NCBI GenBank assembly: GCA_029990175.1
Contig: JARKIP010000005.1
Coordinates: 51,139,001-51,203,000, forward strand
Direction of reading: 5' to 3'
DNA length: 64,000 nt
From: Petunia secreta
Lineage: Eukaryota > Streptophyta > Magnoliopsida > Solanales > Solanaceae
In this document: piece after piece, positions 21,941-32,880 of the stretch
Numbering within the stretch: the first letter of the stretch is position 1
Layout: the number at the start of each line of letters is the position of its first letter
The notes under the pieces: model-generated
The model's database searches: none
What the model was told of the DNA's origin: nothing
The model's input: only the letters and a program-made list of their open reading frames with translations
Made by a program: the position numbers and the translations under genes

Positions 21941-23898
21941 CTAGGGGATACAAGCAAATACTACTAAATTATTCAAAAACTGCAACAACTCAAACATTTG
22001 TTTGAGCATCCTCTCATTTGCTTCCTTTGCTTTAGTAGCCTCACTCTTCCAGTAGTTCCTCTCTTCCTCCAACCTAGTTATCTCAGCAGCTTGTATGGCA
22101 ACTTGTTGTCTTAAGGCCCTCACCTTGTTGTTCAAAGGCTGTTTACCAACACCAGCCAGTGGAGGATCAGCTTGAATAGGCAAATCACAGCTGATCAGGG
22201 TAACACAACCAAATTTCTCCTTCTTTGTAGCATTGACTACCCCCTCCAAAGGAATTCCTAACTTGGAAAACAAATCAGTCAAGATAAAACAAAAGGGCAA
22301 TGAGTGTTTTTTCTTCCAGTAACAACCCTCTTGATCAAGTGGATCATGAACCTGGGCCAGTTAATTTGCTTATCACTTTCCAGCAGTTCCATAAGGACCA
22401 GGTCCATAAAACTGGCAATTCCTCTCTTCTCCTGTCTTGGCATCAATATCTTGTTCACAAATTCAAACAACACCTGGTGCTGAAGGTGCATTTCACTCTT
22501 TTGCCCAGCCTTGGGCTTCTCCTCCTCAGCATTTTCAGCAAATTTCCTAGTGATTTCCAAACCAGTAGGAAGATTTATCAAATCAGGCCACACCTTTTTG
22601 ATGTAGCTTTCATACCATACTGATGGAATACCCCGCAATTCACCCAACTCTTTAGTGTCAAAGGTGATTTCTTGGTCATGGACAGAAGTGGCGATCCTAT
22701 CCCTTTTTATGGAACAATTTTCGTAAAATTTCTGAACCATCACCTTTGCACACTTGCCTTTGATCTGAAGGACCATGTCCCTCCAGCCTTGAACCTGCAA
22801 CTTTTGCAGCAACAAGAGCATACCCTCTTCCTCAACATCAGAGAGTACCCTACCCTTCATAACCTTTCTCATCATAATATCATCATGCACACAATGTTGA
22901 ATTTCATCTCCCTCATCATCACTTTCACTGTCCTTACCTACAACAGATTCATCAGAACTAGAATCAGAACTTTCATCAACCAAAGTTCTTTTTGAGGACC
23001 TGGTCCTCTTGAAAGATTTTGCAGAAGCTTTCACAAAACTCCTAGTCACACGCCCTTGTGCAACTTTCCTCTTCTTAGACTGAGGAACAACTTCCTCAAC
23101 ATCCTCCATCACATCATCTTCTTCATCCACAAGCTTTATTTCTTTTTCTAAAAAGTCAGTTTCTTCTTCAACAACAGGATCAACAACCTGCTTTCCCTTT
23201 CCTTTCCCACCCCTTTCTATGGTAGCAGCCAGTTTTTCATCTACAGCCTTGGCTGCACTTCTTGTTCTCCTAGCCCCACCAGCAGGGGTAGAAGCAGAAG
23301 GAACAGTTCCTTTTGCCTTGGTATAACTTTCACCCTTTTTCTTGAGCCCTGGCTTATAACTATCACCAATCTTTTTCAAATTAGCAGCAATGTTAGCAGA
23401 CAACTTAGCATCTATTTGACCCTTTCTAGCAAGTTTTCTTTTCAGACTTCTCATATTAATTAGGCCAATGATTGTTCTATCACTATCACTTATGGCATCA
23501 CCCAAATCCACCACATTTTCATCTTCCATGGGTGCTCTAAAAGCAGCCTCTGGAGACCCTGTTGACCCATGCATGGGAGCCTCCAAACGTTTAAAATCAA
23601 TAGTTTCACTTTCCCCCTCAGGAACAGACCCAAACCCCTCTACATTCTCCCCTTCATCATCAACAACATTTAAAGGAGAAGCATAGTTTACCTGATACTG
23701 ATACACAATCATAGCCCTTGACAAGTCCTCCACTTGTTCTAAAATCGATTCAGCAGTGGGAACTGGTCCTTCCCCCTGAATTTCTGTCTCAGGATTTTCA
23801 GGGTTTGGTGTTGTTGTGTCCATGGGTGAAGGAGGGTTGGGGATTTGTGGTTGATCAAAAGTGGGAATTGATGATGAGTTTTCAGGTGAGACAGACAT
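21941..23898 (-). pseudogene. Sirevirus env-like ORF with C-terminal coiled coil
   Basis: Extra ORF downstream of copia pol on the same strand. The start is taken at MSVSPENSSS (23898) rather than the in-frame ATG ten codons upstream, because a Pro/Ser-rich N-terminus follows it directly. Order: a Pro-rich N-terminus (residues about 1-50); a long acidic and basic low-complexity middle with Lys/Arg-rich and Asp/Glu-rich blocks and a serine-rich SSDSSSDES run; and a conserved-looking region from about residue 360 resembling plant 'putative transposon protein' domains (FYENCSI...ELRGIPSVWY). A frameshift near 22290 joins to a second frame ending in a coiled coil (VRALRQQVAIQAAEITRLEE...). SIRE1-type env-like proteins also have a Pro-rich N-terminus and C-terminal coiled coil; I see no signal peptide or clear membrane segment. 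Function as an envelope is unproven. Confidence 0.6.
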
Positions 23899-23928
23899 GG
23901 CAAGTATACGTTTGGAGAGATAGATCAC

Positions 23929-24500
23929 TATTTTTTCCGAAATTTTTAAGAATTTGATTAGAGCAAAGTGAGAAAATAATGAGGAAGTATGAGGGTTTAT
24001 ATAGAGTAAGGTAAGTAGTGGAGATTGAGTGCAAAACGAATACTATTACATCATAGATGGAGTTTCAGACGTTAAAGGACTCTTAGGAGACTCCCGAACA
24101 AGAGCCGTTATGATTTGAGTTTCCTGATGGGATTGGGAACTGGTTCCTCCGACGGGAATCTTATGCAGAACGAATATGATTAGGATTCCTAGTAGGCTTT
24201 ATCCTAAATTCAAGTTACCTATAGCCCTTAACTTCTAATATAATTGAATAACAAAGAGCACATACCTGAATATTATCACAATATAGTGTCCATCCCAATT
24301 TAATCAAATTTGCTCAATCTGAAATTCTAAGAACATAAGGGTAACATCATTAAATTTAGCAAACTATAAGAGAAATCATGGCACATGAGTATACAATTAA
24401 GTATGAAACTGAACTGAAAATTTCAAATTGACTTTGATAAAATTCATTTTAAGTACAATTTTCTAGTCAAATTTGAAGCAAAGCATTAGTAGTTTTAGGT
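23929..24500. other. spacer between copia pol and env-like ORF
   Basis: No coding content seen. It contains one perfect copy of the dispersed palindrome (GGAACTGGTTCC at 24136-24147). Confidence 0.45.
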
Positions 24501-27500
24501 GAATTTAATCATCCCTAATTCCAACTTGTTCCTTTCAAAATGATATCTCCCTAAGGCTTTTGTAAAAATGTCAGCAATCTGTTTCTCTGTGGGAAAAAAG
24601 GCTATAGTGATCAAACCATTTTCTTAATTGTCTCTCAAAAAATGGTATCTTATATCAATGTGTTTAGTCCTTTTGTGATGCACTGGATTTTTTGTCATGT
24701 TTATAGCACTAGTGTTATCACAATAGATAGGAACAGTTCTTACATCAACACCAAAGTCTTGTAATTGCTGTTTGATCCACAACAATTGTGAACAAAATGA
24801 GGCAGCTGCTACATACTCAGCCACATCAGTGGAAAGTGCCACTGAATTTTGTTTCTTGGTTCCGCATGAAACCAAACACTCACCAAGAAAGTGTGCCATA
24901 CCTAAGGTACTCTTTCTATCAACAAGGAACCCTGCATAGTCAGCATCAGTATATCCAACAAGATTAAAATTACCACCTTTTAGATACCAAAGTACCAAGG
25001 AACCTGTTCCTTTCAAGTATCTCAAAATTCTTTTAACAGCTTTCAAATGATATTCCTTAGGATCGGACTGAAACCTAGCACATAAACCAACACTAAACAC
25101 AATGTCAGGCCTACTAGCAGTTAAGTAAAGCAAGGAACCAATCATGCCCCTATACAAATTTTGATCAACTGAAATTCCATGTTCATCTAGATCCAATTTT
25201 GTGGCAATTGCAATAGGTGTATCAATTTCCTTAGCATTATCCATGTCAAACCTCTTAAGTAACTCCTTAACATATTTTTGTTGATGGATCATAGTTCCAT
25301 TTGAGGTTTTGCTTGATTTGTAGATCCAAAAAGAAATTGAGTTCACCCATCATGCTCATCTCAAACTCACTCCCCATTAGTTTTGCAAATTCCTTACTTA
25401 GATTTTCACAAGTAGCACAAAAGATTATGTCATCTACATAAATTTGAACAATTAAGATATGCTTACCTTTTTCTTTCAAAAATAGTGTGCTATCAATTTA
25501 ACCTCTTTTGTACCCATGCTGAAGTAAGAATTTTGATAGACGTTCATACCAAGCTCTTAGTGCCTGCTTGAGTCCATACAAGGCCTTGTCTAACTTGTAC
25601 ACATGTTCAGGGAACTGTTCATTCTCAAAACGTGGAGCTTGCGTGACATAGACTTCTTCCTTTAAGTAACCATTCAAAAATGAACTCTTAACATCTATTT
25701 GATGTAGAGTAAATTTCATGTATGTAGCAAAGGCTATAAGAAGTCTTATTGCTTCCAATCTTGCAACTGGAGCAAAAGTCTCATCATAGTCAATCCCTTC
25801 CTCTTGACTATACCCCTGAACAACCAATCTGGCCTTATTTCTGGTTACCATGCCATCCTCATCAAGTTTGTTTCTGAAAACCCATTTTATTCCTATAATG
25901 GACATGTTCCTTGGCTTGGGTTCCAGATGCAAAACTTGACTTTGGAATTGATTCAACTCCTCCGGCATAGCATTGATCCAATATGCATCCTTCAATGCCT
26001 CTTTCACATTTTTAGGTTTAACAAGAGATAAGAAGGCACTAAAGGCACACAAATTGTGATTTTTGACTGCTGATCTAGTTTGAATTCCAGCAATCTTGTC
26101 TGAAATTATCTGATCCACAGGATGTGAACCATGATACTTGTAAGGCTTGAGTATCAGACTATTTTCAGAAGTCTCTTGCTGAGGAACAGCTCCTGATGGA
26201 GTAGCACTGCCAGTTTGTGAGGTGGATCCATCATTTGTTCCCCCTGTTTCTACGCTACTCTTTTCAGTTCTGTCTTGAGGAACAGTTCCTTGCAATTCAC
26301 TTCTCACAGCATTCCCATCCAATATCTGCATTTGTTGAGGATCGGTATCACCATGTTTCAGCATTCCAATCTCTTCATCTTCCTGTACCTGTTCTTTAGT
26401 CAAACTGTCAGTTTCATCAAATTTAACAAGCATGCTTTCTTCAATTTTCAATATTTTCTTGTTAAAGACTCTATAAGATTTACTATTTGAAGAATAACCA
26501 ACAAGGATTCCCTCATCACTTCTAGGATCAAATTTTCCTAAAGCATCATTCCCATTGTTATGTATGAAATATTTGCAACCAAAGGCCCTAAGATAAGAAA
26601 TATTTGGTTTTCTTCCTTTGAGAACCTCATATGGTGTCTTCTCTATCAGTGGCCTTGTCATACATCTATTGATTATATAGCATGCAGTGTTAATGGTCTC
26701 AGCACAAAAGCTTTGTGGAAGATTACTAGATATTAACATGGCTAGATTAACATAGTCCTAACCATTTCCTCTAATATCCTATTTTTCCTTTCAACTACAC
26801 CATTTTATTGTGGAGTTCTAGGTGAGGAAAAATTGTGATTAATGCCATTTTCATTATAAAAATTGAAAAACATATGATTTTCAAATTCAGTTCAATGATC
26901 TGATCTAATGGCAACAATGTGCTCAAGAGTCCTTTGAGCTTTCTTAGCAAAAATTGAAAATGCATTTAAAGCTTCTTCCTTAGATGCAAGAAATATAGTC
27001 CATGTAAATCTGGAGTAACATCAACTAATACCATAACATACTTCTTACCTCCACGGCTCATTGTTCTCATTGGTCCATAAAGATCCATATGGACCAGTTC
27101 CAAAGGTTTGGTGGTACCTGTTTCTTTGGTTTGAAGGAAGATTTTACCTGCTTCCCTCGGCACAAGCTTCACATACCTTTTCATCCTTGAATTTGATGTT
27201 AGGAAGACCTATCACCAAATCCTTTAAAACAAGCTTGTTCAATTGTGAAAGACTGGCATGGCCAAGTCTTTTGTGCCATAGGAGGGGATCATTTTGCACT
27301 ACACTTAGACAACTCATGCTTCTATCAGATAGTTTCAACAGATCTACCTTGTAGATATTTCCATGTCTATTTCCCCGCAAAATAATCTCTCCAAAAGTTT
27401 GGTTAGTCACAATGCACCTAGTAGATGAAAAATTAACATTATTACCTTTGTCACACAATTGAGATATACTCAATAAGCAATGCTTCAACCCATCTACTAG

Positions 27501-27704
27501 AAACACATTGTCTATACTATGTGAATCAGACCTACCTACCTTTCCAATGTCAATTATTTCCCCTTTCTTACCATTATAGAAGGAAACACTTCCTCCTTGA
27601 AAGGCTGAGAGTGAAAGGAACAGTTCCTTATGTCCTGTCATATGCCTTGAGCAACCAGTGTTTATGTACCATTTGTGGTTCCTCTCCTTCACTCTAGCCT
27701 GCAA
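24500..27704 (-). pseudogene. copia pol: protease, integrase, RT, RNase H
   Basis: Decayed minus-strand frame in copia order. The protease shows WYINTGCSRHMTG, where the catalytic Asp-Ser-Gly has become Asn-Thr-Gly. The GAG-pre-integrase domain (WHKRLGHASL...CEACAEGSR, 27150-27330) precedes the integrase core, with a frameshift near 27160. Integrase keeps the Asp in HMDLYGP and the Asp and Glu regions (IRSDH...PRTPQ-NGVVERKNR) but has stops at both places. Reverse transcriptase (WVFRNKLDEDG near 25885; YVDD near 25430-25440) has a stop at 25498-25500 and a frameshift near 25310. RNase H ends KRTKHIDIRYHFLRDN, then a TAA at 24625, after which the usual C-terminal ADIFTKAL segment continues to about 24510. 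It formerly reverse-transcribed and integrated the element; it cannot now. Confidence 0.85.
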
Positions 27705-27711
27705 AAGAAAA

Positions 27712-29560
27712 CTAGAGGTTAATTTTACCTTGAGAAAAAGGATGAATCAAATCTCTCTTAGCCCAGAATGGTAGTGATTTCTTTGTGTAAACAGTTTTCT
27801 TTGTCACAGAGTTTTGAACTGGTTTATAGGACCTGTTCCTTTGTGCAACCATTTCCAGAGATTGGCAATTTCTTTTCAAGTGACCAGTGTTTCCACAATG
27901 AGTGCATAACAAATTTTCATGAAGTGTTAGATACTTACTTTTTGGATCCCAGCTGGGTGATGACTGAGATTTCATAAATCCAATAGCCTTCCTATTGCTA
28001 CTATGATTTTCCTGTAACAATTCTAGTGCTTCAGAGGACTTATTCCTTTTTACAGTTTTTCCTAACTCCATTTTTGTTTTAACTAAGTCCTCTTCCAAAG
28101 ATCTTATCTTTTTATCCTTTTTGCACAGTTCATCAACGGTGACTTTCAATTTCTCTTCAGCAATGATCTGATGAGAATTAGAAATACCCTTACTATTTTC
28201 GATTGTTTAAACTTTTAATTTCTCATTTTCTAGTTCCTGGATAGTTGATTCAAGTGCGAGGACCTGTTCTTTTAGCATGGTAATTCTCCTTTACAGAGAG
28301 TCATTTTTAATTACTTCCTTTTTATATTCTGTTCCTAAACTTTCAATTTCATCATGCAGTTGATCTTTACCATCCCTTAGAGATTTAAACTCATGTAGCA
28401 CAGTATGAAATACCTTAACTAATCTCTCTCTAGGCATGTTTTTCACATCTTCTTTAAGTTTAGAAACAAATACCTCAGCATCTTCTTCATTATCTGAGTC
28501 TTCAAGAGCCATTAAAGCAAGATCATCATCTAGATCATCATCAGATTGTTCATCTTCACTATCTTGCCAGCCAGCAACCATTGCTTTGGGATTCCCACTT
28601 TTCTTCCGGACCTGTTCCCTAGCCTTTCTTCTTTCCTCAACATATCTCTTTCTCCATTCTCCTTCCATGACTGGAAATTTGCTGATGTAGTGCTCCATGC
28701 TTCCATACTTGAAACATTCTTCAGCCTGTTTCATATTTGTAGACCTACCCTGTCCACTAGCTCCTTTTTTCTTATTCAAGTATCTTTGGACACTCTTAGC
28801 TATAAGGACAAGTTCCATATCATCAACAGGCTTATCAGCAGTAGTTAAAGCTAGGTTAGGTTCAGTTTTAACTGGTTCACCTATGTTCTTAACATTTTTC
28901 CTTAGTTCATTAGTTTCAAATTACCTATAAGCTCATCTAAGGATAAGGTGGTAAGGTCCTTGCTTTCTATGATGGCACAAGCCTTAATCTCCCAAGAGTC
29001 TGGAAGGACTCTAGTTAGGATTTTTTTCAACTCTATCTTCAACAGTTAAAACCCTTCCCAAAGAGATAAGTTCAGATGAATTAGCACTAAACCTAGTATA
29101 CATTTTAGAAATTGATTCTCCTTCTTTCATTTTAAAACTTTCATATTCAGCAAAAAGAAGTGTACCTCTAGATCTTTTAACCTGACTTGTCCCTTCATGA
29201 GCAACCTGTAGAGCATCCCAAATTTCCTTTGCAGTGGTAAACCTTTAATTCTAGTGCAATAATCAGGATTGAGTCCACAGACAAGCCACTTCCTTGCTTT
29301 GACATTCTTTTCCCATTGCCTTAAGTCTTCAACATTGCATTCCCTTCTAGTTTTGAGAACATCATTTCCCTCAGAATCTTTCTTTATTGGAATCATGGGA
29401 CCTTTAGTAACTATGTCCTATAGCTCATAGTCCTCGGCTTGAAGATGATCTCTCATCCTTTCCTTCCACCATGAGTAGTATTTTCCATTGAATAAAGGTG
29501 CCCTAATAGTAGACTGCCCTCACCATTCTCTTGTGATGTACTCAATCTAATCCTAGGTGT
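27712..29560 (-). pseudogene. Sirevirus gag
   Basis: Minus-strand gag. The N-terminal part begins with a GQSTIRAPLFNGKYYSWW-like stretch near 29500, followed by WEKNVKARKWLVCGLNPDYC (29127-29396). A frameshifted middle follows, then 28291-28818 with a degraded zinc knuckle (CFKYGSMEHYISKF, two Cys lost), an acidic EDEQSDDDLDDD block and a helical region. A second, intact zinc knuckle CTHCGNTGHLKRNC lies at about 27850-27895. Gag would package the RNA in virus-like particles. Stops and frameshifts near 28150-28290 and 28820-29130 inactivate it. Confidence 0.75.
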
Positions 29561-29580
29561 TAGCCTTTTCAAGGATAACC

Positions 29581-29593
29581 TGCTCTGATACCA
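29581..29593 (-). promoter_or_regulatory. primer-binding site, initiator tRNA-Met type
   Basis: Minus strand TGGTATCAGAGCA, directly after the Sirevirus 5' LTR end. Start point of minus-strand DNA synthesis. Confidence 0.85.
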
Positions 29594-29594
29594 A

Positions 29595-29840
29595 TTTTTA
29601 TTTCTCAAGACACACCACTTACTATTTTAAGGACCAGTTTTTTTCAATGTGTTCCTTTACTTTATTGTATGCGGAATTAAAACTGTAAGTAAATGACCAC
29701 TTGATGTTAGTGTGGAAAAACCCAGTTAACTAGGGATCAAAAAATCACGACCTACTCTTCCAAGTAGGATTTGAACTTCACTATGTAAAAGACTCACTTG
29801 GTTACAAGACTACCTTCTTACTAACCTAGGACTAACTCTA
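29595..29840 (-). repeat. Sirevirus 5' LTR, inner piece
   Basis: The U5-side part of the 5' LTR, adjoining the primer site. On the minus strand it contains GGGTTTTTCCACACTAAC, a segment typical of Sirevirus LTRs. Interrupted at 29840 by the gypsy element; continues at 40756. Confidence 0.65.
29836..29840. repeat. target-site duplication, left
   Basis: CTCTA, repeated exactly at 40751-40755, flanking the complete gypsy element. Confidence 0.9.
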
Positions 29841-30721
29841 TGTAACGACCCTCAAATAGTCGTTACGGGATCCGGGACCCTGATTTGCGTGTCGATAGTC
29901 CCAAAAGCTCCGTTAGGTCATTTATGACCCGTCTGTGAAATCTGAGTCGAAACGGAGTCCGTTTGATAGGTTATCGAGAAAAGGATCCGTTTATGAAATT
30001 CCGGAAAGGAATTTGGGGTTTCGATAGGTCGTTTTGAGTAAACGAACCCCGATGGAAAATCCGAGCGCACCGTTAGGTCCGTCTCGTCATTTATGATATG
30101 TAGCAACCTTCAAAATTGAAAACAGACCTCGTTTGATAGGACTTTTGATAAAGTCCCCGTTTCGGAAGTTTAAAAGAGTTAAAAGAGGTTTCCGAGCTCG
30201 ATTTGAGCAAATGAGCTCCGATGAGAGATCCGAAAGTTCCGTTAGGTTCGTATAGTCATTTGTGACTTGTAGCAACTTTCGTAATTGGATTCCGAGGTCG
30301 TTTGGTTAAATTTCGCTATTTTGGCGAAAGTCGAAAATTGAACCTTTGCCGTGGGACTCACTTTTTGAGTTCTGGAGGTCCGAATTGAGTTCCGTCTTGA
30401 CGAGCATGTCACCCAAGTATTTTATGGCTTGTGTGCAAAATTTGGGATCATTCCGAGCTTCGTAGGGTCCCGTTTTGCCCCTAAAACAGTAGAAAATCTG
30501 GTGCGACTTTTCTGTTCTATTTTGGCGCAAACAGCCGGATAAAAGCTGATTTTCCGGCCAATCCATAAGGAATTAGGAAAAACCCAAAACATGAAAGTTT
30601 TAGCCCTTTGAGTTTTGATTCTAATGGCACCGGTTTCAGGTCATTTGGACATTCATATCAAAAGTTATGATTTTTTCAAAAGAAGCTGTCACAGAGGCAA
30701 AAAAAAAAAAAAAAAAACTGC

Positions 30722-30730
30722 TATAAAAAG
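30722..30730 (+). promoter_or_regulatory. TATA box of the 5' LTR
   Basis: TATAAAAAG after a long A run, about 880 bp into the LTR; transcription would start around 30750. The matching site in the 3' LTR is 38800-38808. Confidence 0.7.
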
Positions 30731-31755
30731 GCCATTTCGGTTCATAACTTATAAAAATCATTTGGTGAGCTCTTGAGGCGATTTTTGGGTATTTTTTGAA
30801 GACCCAATCATACTTACACTTAAGGTAAGCCCTTTCAATCCATCTTTATGTTGATTAACACAAGAATCAAAGGGTTGATTCTTGGAAATGGGTTAGAACC
30901 CTAGATTCTTAAGAATTGGGGAAAGACATCGAGCAAGGCTCGCATGTGGAATCTAAGTGTACTTTTGGACTCATGGGAGCGTGGGGAGTCCGGAAAAGTA
31001 TATTTTGTAAATTTAGGGCTCGGCCCTACTCGGGGGCATTTTGGTAATTTTTACCCTAGGATGCCTATAGGCTTAAAAAGCTATAATTGAGCACTCATAT
31101 GTGCTATATCTTGTCTTAATAGACCTAGTGGAGAGTCCTTCGCGGACAAGGCGAGCGGGAAAGGAGATTCTTCCCGGCATTTGAGCCCGAATTTCGAGGT
31201 AAGTGAGACTTGACCTCTATTGTGCTTGTGGACTCTTCCTTCATGCTAGTATGCTTCATGTACGCATATATATACCTAACAATGGTTAGGATTAATGATG
31301 TGAATTACTTGCTATTATTGTTTGTTATAAATAGCGAGATTGTGACTCGACCGAGGTATGTGCCGGTCTAAACGCTACGTCGAGGTAGCTTAAATTTATA
31401 TCGTAGTAACGCTTGCTACGCCATGCTTAGATAGCAAGAACTTGGGACATGGCCGAGGATGTTGCCGGCATGTCATGATAAATGTCTTGCCGAGGATTTT
31501 GCCGGATTTTGTATGATATTGGTACTTGATTTGTTCACGTGCCGGGTTGGGTAGTGCTGTCTATACGTAACCTTGGGTTGGACGACATGGGAGTAGGGAT
31601 TGTGCTCCCAAACTGTGGTCGGGTTAACCTTCGCCTTACGTTCAGCTAGCATAACCAACCTGGGTTACGGTGACTGTGAAATATTATCGTTATTAATATT
31701 TTTGTTATTATTTCTGTTATTGTTATTAATGTCGTGGATATTAATACTGTTAGAG

Positions 31756-31929
31756 GGACACTTGACAGGGGGTGTGGTGTCGCCTATACTATGAGATGTG
31801 TCACACTTGACAGGGGGTGTGGTGTGGACACTTGATCTTTGAGATGTGACACACTTGACAGGGGGTGTGGTGTGGTCACTTGATTTATTGAGATACGACG
31901 CACTTGACAGGGGGTGTGGTGCGATCGTA
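31756..31929. repeat. four-hairpin array in the 5' LTR
   Basis: Four copies of the loop TTGACAGGGGGTGTG, each enclosed by different paired arms. Copy 2 (31798-31831): GTGT+CACAC against GTGTG+G+ACAC. Copy 3 (31846-31879): GTGA+CACAC against GTGTG+G+TCAC. Copy 4 (31894-31929): TACGA+CGCAC against GTGCG+A+TCGTA. Copy 1 (31756-31784) pairs GG+GACAC with GTGTC+G+CC. Each has one unpaired purine at the same stem position. The 3' LTR repeats the array at about 39834-40007. Confidence 0.8.
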
Positions 31930-31946
31930 GACAGATTTGAGATGAG

Positions 31947-32005
31947 CCAACGACTACGGGTCGTTGGTCTACTTATTCATGATTGTGATAGTGACTTCGG
32001 GTCAC
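31947..32005. repeat. two strong small hairpins with T(A/T)CGG loops
   Basis: CCAACGAC-TACGG-GTCGTTGG (31947-31967) has an 8-bp perfect stem; GTGAC-TTCGG-GTCAC (31991-32005) has a 5-bp stem. The loops are alike and the stems differ but pair. Confidence 0.7.
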
Positions 32006-32675
32006 GGTATATGGTTGATACTTAGTAGTGGTGTTGCTAGTCCATCGTAGGTCTAGGTTAGTCGGCACGGGAGTAGAGATTGGACCTCCAAACCGCCGCT
32101 GAGTTGACCTATGCCTTACGTTGGATGGGCATAATCCTTGAGACTTCTGGTTACTACTTGTGTGTATGGAATGTGTTACATCTATTTGTGATTTCACTAC
32201 TTTATTGTATGATTACTATAGTATGTTGTTGCTTATGATGCATGTAGCGACTTGTCCCGCAAGGGTACCTTAGCGGGCCTGTCGGTGATCTTACTGGGCT
32301 TCGGCTCATAACTTACTCTGCTACGTGCGCAGGTCCCTCATCCAGTCAGCAGCCCGGACGTTAGCGGTTCCCGAGGCTTCTGAGACTTTTGATTGAGGTG
32401 AGCCGACCACACAGACCGTGGTGGCATACCGCCGGAGTCACTTAGAGATAGGACTCAGATTTCTTTGATGTATATTCATACATTATTGAGTCACTCTTAG
32501 AATGCTCCAATTCTTTTGTGGATATATTCTTTTGGACTTCACCCTTTTATATTTATATATCCATTTATGATCTTTTCACATTATTGTTCTTTTCCGCATC
32601 TTGTTTCATTGGTTCGCCTAGGCAAATGTTGTTTAGGTTCCATCACGAGCCCTTGGAAATTGGGTCGTGACAGTT

Positions 32676-32687
32676 TGGTATCAGAGC
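32676..32687 (+). promoter_or_regulatory. primer-binding site, initiator tRNA-Met
   Basis: TGGTATCAGAGC three bases after the LTR end. Confidence 0.9.
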
Positions 32688-32880
32688 CCTAGGTTCTAAT
32701 TCGAGTCCTAGGAGTCTTGGAGCAGTGTCTGAGTAGAGTCTTGCTTATGGGTATGTTGTCGACCATACTTATGAGCGAGAGGCTACAAGGGCATGTTAGG
32801 AAATGTTTTCCCTTCGTTTCATCTCTATTCGTGCTGAGTAGCTTATATAGGTGCTGACCCTTTTTTGTGTATTGTATCAG

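Larger units (their letters stand above)
29841..32672 (+). repeat. 5' LTR of the complete gypsy element
   Basis: Starts TGTAACGACCCTC and ends GGGTCGTGACA. An A run (about 30700-30717) precedes the TATA box at 30722. Downstream of the likely transcription start the LTR is rich in short hairpins, including GACCG...CGGTC (31349-31368), GACATG...CATGTC (31446-31474), the four-hairpin array (31756-31929) and two strong small hairpins (31947-31967, 31991-32005). Short open frames in it are not genes. Confidence 0.95.
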
